Shown: in pieces, positions 36,111 through 44,571 of the stretch
Numbering within the stretch: position 1 is the first letter of the stretch
Layout: each line of letters opens with the position of its first letter
Assembly (NCBI RefSeq): GCF_900101295.1
Contig: NZ_FOIL01000006.1
Location: forward strand, 18,635-82,634
Direction: 5' to 3'
DNA from: [Clostridium] aminophilum
GTDB taxonomy: Bacteria > Bacillota > Clostridia > Lachnospirales > Lachnospiraceae
Length of the DNA stretch: 64,000 bases
Notes under the pieces: generated by a model
Databases searched by the model: none
What the model was told of the DNA's origin: nothing
Seen by the model: only the letters and a program-made list of their open reading frames with translations
Position numbers and translations under genes: made by a program

Positions 36111-37797
36111 TTCCAAAATACTTCATCACCAGATTCATTAAGAGAACCGCGCCGTAGGTGATGAGGATCAGAATGGTTGCAAATGCACACGCGATGCCGT
36201 ATGCGCCCTTCTCCGCAAACTCATTGATCTGAACCGTGATCAGAAGGAACTGCGGAGTAACCAGCAGAATGATCGCGCTGATCGCCGTGATGCTTCGAAC
36301 GAACGAGGTGACAAGGCCGGACAGAAAGCTGTCCTTAATCAGCGGCAGCGTTACCGTCATGAACACGGTGAAACTGTCTGCGCCCATATCGTAAGCCGAT
36401 TCCTCGATGCTCTTGTCGATCTGACGCAGCGCCGAGATACCGCTTCGGGTACCGGTCGGAAGGCTTCGAACGATAAAGACGATGATCAGGATGGCTCCGG
36501 TGCCATAGAGGCTCTGCAGTACGCCGGTGTGGAAGATACCGCCGGAAAATCCGCGAATGTATCCGATACCGAGAACCGTTCCCGGAACCGCCATCGCCAG
36601 CATGGATACTGCCTCGATAAAGCCCTTCGCCTTAAATTTCCGCTTTACCACAAGATAGGAAATGATCATGGACAGAAGAGCCGTGATCGGTGCGGATACA
36701 AAGGACAGAACAAAGGAATCCTTGAACGCCTTGAAGCCCTTGTATTTCGAGAATACCTGACCGAACCATTTCGTCGTCAGATGGAAATCATATCCCCAGG
36801 TCTTAAAGAGCGCTCCGAAGGGCACGCAGATGTACATCATGACCACAAAAAGCGCCAGCGCCGAGCAGAGAATCGTCAGCGGAAGCGTTACGCTCCGGTC
36901 CATAATGAGCATTCTCGCTCTGGAAGCCTTACCGGAGAGTGTCGCCGTGCTCTTTGCCTCAAGGTAATATTTCTGGACAATGAACATCATCAGCGTGATG
37001 CACAGAAGAACCACCGCCATGGCGGATGCGCCCTCTTTATCGTAAGCGCCCGTGATCTGAAGATAAATGGTGGTCGCCAGCGTATCGTAGGATCCGCCGA
37101 TGATCATCGGGTTCGCGAAATCCGCGATGGACTCGATGAACGTGACAAGGAATGCATTTCCCAGACCCGGGAGAATGAGCGGCCAGGTCACTGTCGTAAA
37201 CACCGTCCATCTCGTTGCGCCCATATCACGGGCCGCCTCCTCGAGAGACGGGTCAATGTTCTTCAGAAGGCCCTTCAGCATCATGTAGCAGACCGGGAAA
37301 AAGGTCAGCGTCTGCACCACAAAAATGCCCCAGAAGCCATAGACGTTGTTGTCATAGATATGGAGTAAATATCTCGTGATAATGCCGGATTTGCCGAAGA
37401 GCATGATCATCGAGAGGGAAAGTACAAAGGGAGGAGACACGACCGGGAGCATGGATACCACCCGGAACAGTTTTTCGATCACTTTTGTCTTCAGCTTTAC
37501 ATAGACCTCAACGTAGGCGAAAAGGAGTCCCACAAGAGAAGACACAATGCCGACGAGAAATCCGACCTTCAGCGTATTCGTGATCGCGGTGCGGAAATTC
37601 GACATTGCCATAACGCGCCGAAACGTATCCAGCGTAAAGCCCTGTTTTTCGCTCACAAAACTGTCAACCAGAAGAATTGCAAGCGGATAGAGAATGAATA
37701 AGGTCAGAAATGCGATCAGAACGACGATCGTCGTCACCATGACCGGATCCGCCATCAGTTTTTTTCGATCCAGCTCGGCACTTTTTGATTTTGCCAT
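36082..37797 (-). CDS. ABC transporter permease, fused two-domain type
   Basis: A 571-residue membrane protein with two six-helix halves. EAA loops are LEEAARDMGATRWTVFTTVTWP (~190-211) and IEESAYDMGADSFTVFMTVTLP (~465-486). Same FbpB/AfuB class as the gene at 29016 but without its charged C-terminal tail. Cotranscribed with the binding protein upstream and the ATPase downstream. Confidence 0.92.
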   Translation of the reverse strand: MAKSKSAELDRKKLMADPVMVTTIVVLIAFLTLFILYPLAILLVDSFVSEKQGFTLDTFRRVMAMSNFRTAITNTLKVGFLVGIVSSLVGLLFAYVEVYVKLKTKVIEKLFRVVSMLPVVSPPFVLSLSMIMLFGKSGIITRYLLHIYDNNVYGFWGIFVVQTLTFFPVCYMMLKGLLKNIDPSLEEAARDMGATRWTVFTTVTWPLILPGLGNAFLVTFIESIADFANPMIIGGSYDTLATTIYLQITGAYDKEGASAMAVVLLCITLMMFIVQKYYLEAKSTATLSGKASRARMLIMDRSVTLPLTILCSALALFVVMMYICVPFGALFKTWGYDFHLTTKWFGQVFSKYKGFKAFKDSFVLSFVSAPITALLSMIISYLVVKRKFKAKGFIEAVSMLAMAVPGTVLGIGYIRGFSGGIFHTGVLQSLYGTGAILIIVFIVRSLPTGTRSGISALRQIDKSIEESAYDMGADSFTVFMTVTLPLIKDSFLSGLVTSFVRSITAISAIILLVTPQFLLITVQINEFAEKGAYGIACAFATILILITYGAVLLMNLVMKYFGTSRKMKESE

Positions 37798-38085
37798 AAC
37801 GTTTTACCATCTTTCTGTCATAACTTTTTAGGGAAATGCTGATCAAAGCGTTCCCCTGGCCGGATTTTCGCTGCAAAGCAGCATTTTCCTTTGAAAATCC
37901 ATGCCATCCGCCGGAGGCTTTAAGAAGACACTGATATCATCAGTGTTTCTTTAAAAACAGCCGGGCAAGGGGAGCATCCCTCCTCTCGTCCGGCCATATC
38001 TGCAGCTGTGACTATGCTTTGCCCGCCGGGCCCGGATGATACGGTCCCGGTCGGTTTTCACATTTGAAAGTTTTCACTTCCAGAC
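37798..38085 (-). other. structured intercistronic region between binding protein and permease genes
   Basis: 288 bp without a gene. It holds a perfect ACACTGAT/ATCAGTGT hairpin (around 37929-37946), a GCTGC/GCAGC stem and a GAAAA-rich inverted repeat. As in the first transporter operon, the gap after the binding-protein gene is long and structured, which would favour higher binding-protein mRNA levels (inference). Confidence 0.45.
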
Positions 38086-39264
38086 TTATTCTGTCTTGAA
38101 TCGGTCATCAGCAGCACTGCCGAGTGCGTTCATCACGTCCTCAACATACTTCTTGGTGTTGTTCTTCGCATCCTCGAAGTCATACTTCATCACGTTATCC
38201 GGATCAAGGCCGAACTCAGATGCCTGCTCCGGCTGCTTTGCGTTGTCGATGACAAGGAACTGATAAGAACCGTTCTGTGCCGCCAGCTCTACGCACTCCG
38301 GGCTGAGGGCGTACTCGATCCACAGTTTTGCTGCGTTCGGGTGCTTTGCGCCCTTGAAGATCGCGGTTGCTCCTACCTCAAAGGATGTGCCGGACTCCGG
38401 AATGATCAGATCCACATTGCCGTAACCATTGTCCACGATCTGTGTGATACCGTCATGCAGGAAGCCGATGCCGACTACGCACTCACCGGTGCCGACATTC
38501 TTGGACGGACCGGAACCGGATTTGGTGTAAACCTGAACATTCTTGTCCAGATCGGTCAGATACTTGATACCATCGTCATGTCCGTACTTCTGGATCATGG
38601 TGTTGACAACCAGTTTTGCGGTTCCTGCCGTGTTGTAGTTGGAAAGCCAGATCAGCCCCTGATACTTCGGATCGAGAAGATCCTTCCAGTCCTTCGGCTC
38701 CTCAATGTTCTTGCGTGCAAGTTCATCCTTGTTCACCATGAAGCCCAGGATACCCTTGTAGATACCGAACCACTGGTTGTCCGGATCCTTGTACTGCGCA
38801 TCAATCAGGTGCTTTGCATTCTTTGCATCGTAAGCCTCGAGAAGACCTTCCTTTGCCGCTACGTTGTACGGATCGGTTGTGCCGCCGAACCAAACGTCGC
38901 CGGACGGATTGCCCTTCTCTTCCTCGATCTTGGACTGAACCTCACCGGTGGACAGTCTCTGATACTGAACATCGATGCCGTAGAGCTCTTTGAAATGATC
39001 GGAAGCAGCTGCCAGGTAGTCCTCCTCGCAGGAACCGTAAACAACCAGCGTTCCCTCTTCCTTCGCTGCCTTGATCAGCTCCGGATCGATCTCATCGGAC
39101 TCTGCCGCTTTGGACTCGCCGGCTGCTGCCGTGGTCTCCGCTGCCTTGGACTCAGCCGCTGCAGAAGAAGCTGCCGCTGTTGTGGAAGCTGCGCCGGAAC
39201 CGCCGCATGCCGCAAGAGATGCAAGCATTGCGCCTGTCAGAACAAGTGATACTGTTTTTTTCAT
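38086..39264 (-). CDS. ABC transporter substrate-binding lipoprotein (ferric/AfuA type)
   Basis: A 392-residue lipoprotein with signal peptide and lipobox SLAAC (C20), an Ala/Ser/Glu linker to about residue 60, then the binding fold. It contains GTLVVYGSCEEDYL, GDVWFGGTTDPYNVAAKEGLL, GFMVNKDEL and AIFKGAKHPNAAKLWIEY, the usual motifs of the FutA/AfuA/PhnS-like cluster. First gene of the operon, with its own promoter. Ligand not predictable by eye; sugar phosphate or iron are both possible. Confidence 0.88.
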   Translation of the reverse strand: MKKTVSLVLTGAMLASLAACGGSGAASTTAAASSAAAESKAAETTAAAGESKAAESDEIDPELIKAAKEEGTLVVYGSCEEDYLAAASDHFKELYGIDVQYQRLSTGEVQSKIEEEKGNPSGDVWFGGTTDPYNVAAKEGLLEAYDAKNAKHLIDAQYKDPDNQWFGIYKGILGFMVNKDELARKNIEEPKDWKDLLDPKYQGLIWLSNYNTAGTAKLVVNTMIQKYGHDDGIKYLTDLDKNVQVYTKSGSGPSKNVGTGECVVGIGFLHDGITQIVDNGYGNVDLIIPESGTSFEVGATAIFKGAKHPNAAKLWIEYALSPECVELAAQNGSYQFLVIDNAKQPEQASEFGLDPDNVMKYDFEDAKNNTKKYVEDVMNALGSAADDRFKTE

Positions 39265-39354
39265 GTGTGATTACCTCCCTGTTTGAATCATCATGAATCT
39301 TACCGTATTCATTGTAGTCCATCGTTTTCACGATTACATCAGAAAATCCTGTTC

Positions 39355-39384
39355 TTTATATGATTTTTATGACATTTTTCACAA
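39355..39384 (-). promoter_or_regulatory. promoter of the second ABC transporter operon
   Basis: On the minus strand TTGTGA (39379-39384) and TATAAA (39355-39360), 18 bp apart, about 90 nt before the start codon. Confidence 0.6.
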
Positions 39385-39423
39385 AGATATCCGTTTCTTC
39401 TCTTGAAACCGATATTTAGAGGT

Positions 39424-39490
39424 AAAAAAATGCACAGACAGGATTCCGGAGAATATTATCTTCTCGTAGAATGTGTCTGTGCGTTTTTTT
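39424..39490. terminator. long-armed terminator after phosphoglucomutase
   Basis: AAAAAAATGCACAGACA (39424-39440) and TGTCTGTGCGTTTTTTT (39474-39490) pair around a 33-nt loop that itself can form a small hairpin. The T-run on the minus strand serves the phosphoglucomutase gene. The arms are symmetric and could work in both directions. Confidence 0.75.
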
Positions 39491-39551
39491 CTTTCCGGCA
39501 GGTATTTTCAACAGTCCGAGGTCGAACATTTCGATGTTTCACCATTCATCT

Positions 39552-41504
39552 TTAAGATTCTGCAGTCCCCACAACTCTCTCAACATCCCGGACGATGCCG
39601 CTCTCAATCTGCTCTGCCGCTTCTTTTGTCTCCGCCATCACGGAGATATAAACCTTCAGTTTCGGCTCGGTTCCCGACGGACGAACCACAAAGCTTGCGG
39701 AATCTTCCAGAAGGAACTTCAGGACATCCGACTTCGGCAGGCCGTCGAGGCCCTCGTTGTAGTCCAGAACCGACCGGATCTGTTTTCCGCCAAATGCCCG
39801 ATCCGTTTTTTCCGGTCCCATGACATTCCGTATTTCACCGTCCTTCTCCTCCGGCCGCTCCGCATTCGGGGATTCTGCCGCCTGTCTGCGCTCGTTATCC
39901 GGTTCTTCTGCGTTTATCCCCGCGCGGTCCCGAAAATTCCTCATGATCTCCTGCATTTTTCCAAAGCCCGCTTCTCCCTCAAACGTATAAGAATGCAGCG
40001 TATTTCTGCAGTATCCGTACCGCCGATAGATCTCTCCAAGTTTTTCCAAAAGGGAAATTCCCCGCGTCTTATAAAAGCAGAACATCTCGCAGATCAGAAA
40101 CGCCGCGCCGACCGCATCCTTATCCCTGACGTAGGTTCCGGACAGATACCCGTAGGACTCCTCAAAGCCGAAAATGTAGTCGTCCGCCCGGTCTTCCCGC
40201 TCCAGACGGCCAATGGTTTCTCCCACATATTTGAAACCGGTCAGGACATTGACCGTCGTTACACCGTAATCTTCCGCGATTTTCTCTGCCAGATCCATGG
40301 TCACGATGGTCTTCACCATCACCGGGCGCGCCGGCATACGCCCGTGTTTTTTCCGCTGGCTGCAGAGATAATCCAGAAGAAGAAGTCCCGTCTCATTGCC
40401 GGAAAGGAGCACATAATCCTTCTTTTCCGGTTCTTTCACCGCAATTCCCACGCGGTCGCAGTCCGGATCCGTCGCAAGAAGAAGATCCGCTCCGTTCATC
40501 TCGGCATATTGGATCCCAAGCGCCATCGCCTCCCGGATCTCCGGATTCGGATACGGACATGTCGGAAAATGCCCGTCCGGCATCTCCTGTTCTCTCACTA
40601 CCGTAACATTTGTATACCCCGTCTCCCGCAGAATCCGGGTTACCGGAATCCGGCCGGTACCGTTGAGCGGCGAATAGACGATCGAGACATTACGATCGAT
40701 CTCCTCGCCGAAGAGAACCGACTCTTTCCGGACAGTCTCCAGAAATGCGGCCAGCACCTCTTCACCGATATACCGTATCTTTCCGTCCCGGTCCGCCTCC
40801 TCAAATCCCGGAGCAGACAACAGATCCCCCGGCCCTGACAAAAGATCATCCGCACCTTGCAACAGATCGTCCTCACCTGACATCAGATCATCCGCCTCTG
40901 CCTTCTGCTCCTCACCTTCCGTTTTGCGTTCCTCCGCATCTCCGTAGAAGCGGACATCCTCAAACGCATCCCGCTTTTCGATCTCTTCATAGATCTCTTT
41001 TGCCGCTGCGGATGTGATCTGACAGCCGTCTGCCCCGTATACCTTATATCCGTTGTACTTCGACGGATTATGGCTTGCCGTGATCATGACGCCCGCCTTT
41101 TTCCCGAGATAGCGCACCGCAAAGGAAACCGTCGGTACCGGATTCAGGCGGTCCCAGAGCGATACCTCCGCGCCCCTCGCGGCAAATACCGAAGCCGCCG
41201 TCTTTGCAAATAATTCCGACTTGATCCGGGAGTCGTACCCGATCACGACACTAGCGTCTTTTCCGTAACGGCGGAGAAGGTACTCCGCAAGCCCGGCACT
41301 TGCCCGTGCGACCGTATAAATGTTCATACGGTTAGTGCCCGCACCGATGACGCCGCGAAGGCCTCCCGTTCCGAACTCCAGATCGCGATAAAACGCATCC
41401 CGGATCTTCTCCTCATCATCCCGCATCGCCGCCAGTTCGGCTGTCAGATCCGGATCCCTGTCTGCCCTCCGGCACCATTTCTCATAGATTTCTTTTGTTT
41501 CCAT
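39552..41504 (-). CDS. phosphoglucomutase/phosphomannomutase with heptad-repeat insertion
   Basis: Alpha-phosphohexomutase interconverting hexose-1- and hexose-6-phosphates. It has catalytic Ser in GVMITASHNPSKYNG (S144), metal-binding LLATDPDCDRVG, sugar-binding GFEESYGYL and phosphate-binding VRPSGTEPKLKVY. At 650 residues it is roughly 70 longer than usual. One insert (~190-240) contains four 7-residue repeats like DDLLSGP, coded by a 21-bp tandem repeat. Another insert, Glu/Arg/Asn-rich, lies near ~560-605. ATG 41504 with GAGGG upstream is preferred over GTG 41528. Confidence 0.92.
   Translation of the reverse strand: METKEIYEKWCRRADRDPDLTAELAAMRDDEEKIRDAFYRDLEFGTGGLRGVIGAGTNRMNIYTVARASAGLAEYLLRRYGKDASVVIGYDSRIKSELFAKTAASVFAARGAEVSLWDRLNPVPTVSFAVRYLGKKAGVMITASHNPSKYNGYKVYGADGCQITSAAAKEIYEEIEKRDAFEDVRFYGDAEERKTEGEEQKAEADDLMSGEDDLLQGADDLLSGPGDLLSAPGFEEADRDGKIRYIGEEVLAAFLETVRKESVLFGEEIDRNVSIVYSPLNGTGRIPVTRILRETGYTNVTVVREQEMPDGHFPTCPYPNPEIREAMALGIQYAEMNGADLLLATDPDCDRVGIAVKEPEKKDYVLLSGNETGLLLLDYLCSQRKKHGRMPARPVMVKTIVTMDLAEKIAEDYGVTTVNVLTGFKYVGETIGRLEREDRADDYIFGFEESYGYLSGTYVRDKDAVGAAFLICEMFCFYKTRGISLLEKLGEIYRRYGYCRNTLHSYTFEGEAGFGKMQEIMRNFRDRAGINAEEPDNERRQAAESPNAERPEEKDGEIRNVMGPEKTDRAFGGKQIRSVLDYNEGLDGLPKSDVLKFLLEDSASFVVRPSGTEPKLKVYISVMAETKEAAEQIESGIVRDVERVVGTAES
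40806..40893. repeat. 21-bp tandem repeat inside the phosphoglucomutase gene
   Basis: Four diverged units spaced 21 bp (AGATC recurring), encoding DDLMSGE, DDLLQGA, DDLLSGP and GDLLSAP. In frame and acidic, in a surface insert between domains. Confidence 0.75.
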
Positions 41505-41761
41505 CTTTTCCCTCACCGGTTCAACCACACATTTCCCGTATTTCCGCCATCCTCGCTCCGGTCATCCGGGACTCACGCAGCCATAATGCTCTTCCCTGCA
41601 GCAGAACAAAAACACGAAGCAGTCCACCGGCACCGGCAAACTGCTTCCCAAAACATTATTCTTATCATATGTTCCCGGTCAATTCAAAAAACTTTCCCGT
41701 CTCCATGTCTTGTCCGGACATTTTAACCGGAATGGATGTCCGCCCGCTTCTTCCGGCGGTA

Positions 41762-42694
41762 TTACTTCAAATCCTCAAACAGATTCTCATGGTATACGCC
41801 GTCCGCGATCAGTTTCCGGAATGCCTCCACAACAACCGGCTGATCTTCCTTGTAGGTCACACCGAACCATTTGTCCTTCGTCTCCAGCACCTTGACCGAA
41901 ACTGCCTTCTTCTTCAGAAGATCGCCGATATGAATCGGAATCAGATACTCTGCATTCAGCGGGTCGCTCTTTCCGGCCGCAATATCTTCCCAGAACGCCT
42001 TATATCCTTTTTCGAGAATCTCGAAATACTCCGGTGTGAAGCCCCAGAAATTCATGGATACGTGCGATTTCACGTCGAGCTTTTTGCCGTCCGCTTCCGC
42101 TCCGTCTGCCGTCTTGAGAATGTCGTGCGTCTCCACAACCTCTGTCAGATTACCGTCCTCGTCAACCTTACAGAGGCCTCTGGTAACACTTCCGTGATCG
42201 CTGAGGGTATTGCCGAGAATGAATCCTGCCATGCAGAAATCCATCGGACGGGACGGATCATAGTTCACCAGATAGTCGTGAACCGCCTGAAATGCGCCTT
42301 TTCCATAATAGTCATCCGCATTGATAACGCAGAACGGCTCATGAACCATGGCTCTGCAGGAAAGAACCGCAAGTCCGGTTCCCCACGGTTTCGTTCTGCC
42401 CTCCGGAATCTCATATCCCATCGGAATATTCTCCAGCATCTGGAATGCATAATCCACTTCCACGCCGGACTCGCTGCAGATCTTTTCAATGCGGTTGCCG
42501 ATCACTTCCATGAAATCTTCCTCAATATCCGGCCGAAGAATAAAAATGATCTTGTTAAATCCCGCCTGAATGGCATCGTGAATGGAATAATCCATAATAA
42601 TTTCGCCGTTCGGTCCCACCGGTGAAAGCTGTTTGACTCCTCCGCCGAATCGGGAACCGATGCCGGCTGCCATAATCACTAATGATGTTTTCAT
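41762..42694 (-). CDS. sugar nucleotidyltransferase family protein
   Basis: A 310-residue NTP-transferase-fold enzyme. The N-terminal nucleotide loop is AAGIGSRFGGGVKQL, with metal-binding INADDYYG (~118-125) and a left-over LPxxxxG-like VGPNGEIIMDY segment. It would join a sugar-1-phosphate to a nucleotide, or be a bifunctional relative, and is close in type to UDP-glucose pyrophosphorylases but not classical GalU. It sits between phosphoglucomutase and galE, a natural place for making UDP-glucose from glucose-1-phosphate. Substrate uncertain. Confidence 0.8.
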   Translation of the reverse strand: MKTSLVIMAAGIGSRFGGGVKQLSPVGPNGEIIMDYSIHDAIQAGFNKIIFILRPDIEEDFMEVIGNRIEKICSESGVEVDYAFQMLENIPMGYEIPEGRTKPWGTGLAVLSCRAMVHEPFCVINADDYYGKGAFQAVHDYLVNYDPSRPMDFCMAGFILGNTLSDHGSVTRGLCKVDEDGNLTEVVETHDILKTADGAEADGKKLDVKSHVSMNFWGFTPEYFEILEKGYKAFWEDIAAGKSDPLNAEYLIPIHIGDLLKKKAVSVKVLETKDKWFGVTYKEDQPVVVEAFRKLIADGVYHENLFEDLK

Positions 42695-42740
42695 AATCTC
42701 TACTCTCCCATACCCATATTTTTACCGGTTATACCACCGT

Positions 42741-43769
42741 TTACTGCTTTTTGTCCGGCCGGTATCCCATCGGATTCTGTTTCTGCCAGTTCCAGGTATC
42801 CCGGCACATATCCTCAAGATTTCTGGTAGTCTTCCAGCCAAGGATCTCCAGCGCCTTATCCGCATTCGCATAACATTCCGCCAGATCCCCCGCCCTTCTC
42901 GGTCCGATCTCAAACGGCACTTTCACACCGGTGCTCTCCTCAAAGGCATGAACCACCTCGAGAACACTGTACGGTGTACCGGTTCCGAGATTGAAGATCT
43001 CGGTGCCCTTATGCTTCACCGCATACTCCACCGCCTTCACGTGGCCGTCCGCCAGATCCATCACATGAATGTAATCTCTGCGGCAGGTGCCGTCCGGCGT
43101 CGGATAATCATCGCCGTAGATTGTCAGATGATCTCTTCTTCCGACCGCAACCTGTGAGATATACGGCATCAGGTTATTCGGAATTCCCTGCGGGTCCTCG
43201 CCGATCCGGCCCGACGGATGCGCACCGATCGGGTTGAAATACCGCAGAAGGACCACGGAAAGCTCCGGATCTGCCGCGGACGCATCCTGAAGGATCTGCT
43301 CCATCATGTACTTCGTCCATCCGTACGGATTCGTGCAGGATCCGCGGCGCATTGTCTCGCGGAGCGGCACCGGATTCTCCTCGCCGTAAACCGTCGCCGA
43401 AGAAGAGAAGATGATATTCTTCACACCCGCTTCCGCCATGGTCTCCAGAAGAGACAGCGTCGTGTCAATGTTGTTGCGGTAATAGCGGATCGGTTCCTTC
43501 ACGGACTCTCCGACTGCCTTCAGCCCTGCAAAATGAATCACACAGTCAATCGAATGCTCCCGGAAAATGCGGCGGAGCGCTTCCTTTTCTCTGACATCCG
43601 CCTCATAGAGAACGGCTTCTTTCCCGGCGAGTTCATTGACGCGCTTTACCGCTTCCTCACAGCTGTTGTCAAAATTATCGGCGATCACAACCTCATGACC
43701 TGCCGCCATTAACTGAAGTGCCGTATGAGAACCGATGTATCCGGCTCCTCCCGCAAGTAATATTTTCAT
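42741..43769 (-). CDS. galE: UDP-glucose 4-epimerase
   Basis: NAD-dependent epimerase interconverting UDP-glucose and UDP-galactose; 342 residues. It has GAGGYIGSH (7-15), the catalytic Ser/Tyr/Lys region (FSSSATVYG and NPYGWTKYMME), VVLLRYFNPIGAHPSG and CRRDYIHVMDLADGH, all typical of GalE. It is downstream of the GtrA gene and upstream of the nucleotidyltransferase on the minus strand. It supplies UDP-galactose that Glf (17580) can turn into the furanose form. Confidence 0.96.
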   Translation of the reverse strand: MKILLAGGAGYIGSHTALQLMAAGHEVVIADNFDNSCEEAVKRVNELAGKEAVLYEADVREKEALRRIFREHSIDCVIHFAGLKAVGESVKEPIRYYRNNIDTTLSLLETMAEAGVKNIIFSSSATVYGEENPVPLRETMRRGSCTNPYGWTKYMMEQILQDASAADPELSVVLLRYFNPIGAHPSGRIGEDPQGIPNNLMPYISQVAVGRRDHLTIYGDDYPTPDGTCRRDYIHVMDLADGHVKAVEYAVKHKGTEIFNLGTGTPYSVLEVVHAFEESTGVKVPFEIGPRRAGDLAECYANADKALEILGWKTTRNLEDMCRDTWNWQKQNPMGYRPDKKQ

Positions 43770-43918
43770 GATTCTTTCCTTTCCCTACGAATTCTGCGAT
43801 CGGGAATTCTGTATTTCTTTTCGTTTTCTTTGATCCGTTTTTCCGCAAAGTTTCCGATCTAACGCGCCGATAATGGTCACTGATTCATCGGACAGTCCCG
43901 GGATATTCCGCCGTCCGC

Positions 43919-44374
43919 TCAGTTTCCGGACTCCGCCTTTTTCGGCGCTTTATGCCGGAAAACAAAAAACTTGCTGATAATATAATTTGCGATTGTCACC
44001 ACAACCTGAACCAGCAGCTTGATAATCCGGTCGTCGTATCCCATGACCGTCACGCCGACAAACATGATCGCCATATCCAGCAGGAGCGTTCCGACTCTGG
44101 AGCTCACAAATGCGGTAAACTCCTTCAGTACATTGACCCCATGGCTGTGAAAAACAAACAGCTTATTCGTCACATAGGCAAACAGCACTGCGCCGATCCA
44201 GGACAGGATATTCGCCGCCTGAAGTTTCAGCGGATTGGATGGCTCCAGAACCGTAAACGTCAGCGCATAGTAGATCACAAGGCTGACGATTGTCGTCATA
44301 ATTCCGACGATCAGGTAGTTTACCAGTTCTTTTCCCTGTTTTTTCAATGCCGCTTTTGCACCGTCCGTACTCAT
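43919..44374 (-). CDS. GtrA family membrane protein
   Basis: A 151-residue protein with four membrane helices, starting with the GtrA pattern ELVNYLIVGIMTTIVSLVIYYAL and containing FAYVTNKLFVFHS and a basic C-terminus. GtrA proteins are thought to move bactoprenol-linked sugars across the membrane for glycan decoration. Between glmS and galE. Confidence 0.88.
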   Translation of the reverse strand: MSTDGAKAALKKQGKELVNYLIVGIMTTIVSLVIYYALTFTVLEPSNPLKLQAANILSWIGAVLFAYVTNKLFVFHSHGVNVLKEFTAFVSSRVGTLLLDMAIMFVGVTVMGYDDRIIKLLVQVVVTIANYIISKFFVFRHKAPKKAESGN

Positions 44375-44486
44375 GTTCCCTCCCCCTTTTTTTTGACCGA
44401 AGATCAGCGCCTCCCTGTGTTATGCTGTGTAGATCCCCCGCAGAGCGTTTTTTTCGGTACAGGAATCCGGAGATTTTACCATACCA

Positions 44487-44516
44487 CGAAGAAAGCGTGC
44501 AGTCAGCTGCACGCCT
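44487..44516 (-). terminator. glmS: glmS terminator
   Basis: GCGTGCAG/CTGCACGC hairpin with a 4-nt loop, followed on the minus strand by TTTCTTCG. About 55 bp after the glmS stop. Confidence 0.65.
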
Positions 44517-44571
44517 TCCCGAATCTCACAGCGTGAACGCTATGTAGTAATCTATCGCTATTGGATTAATT

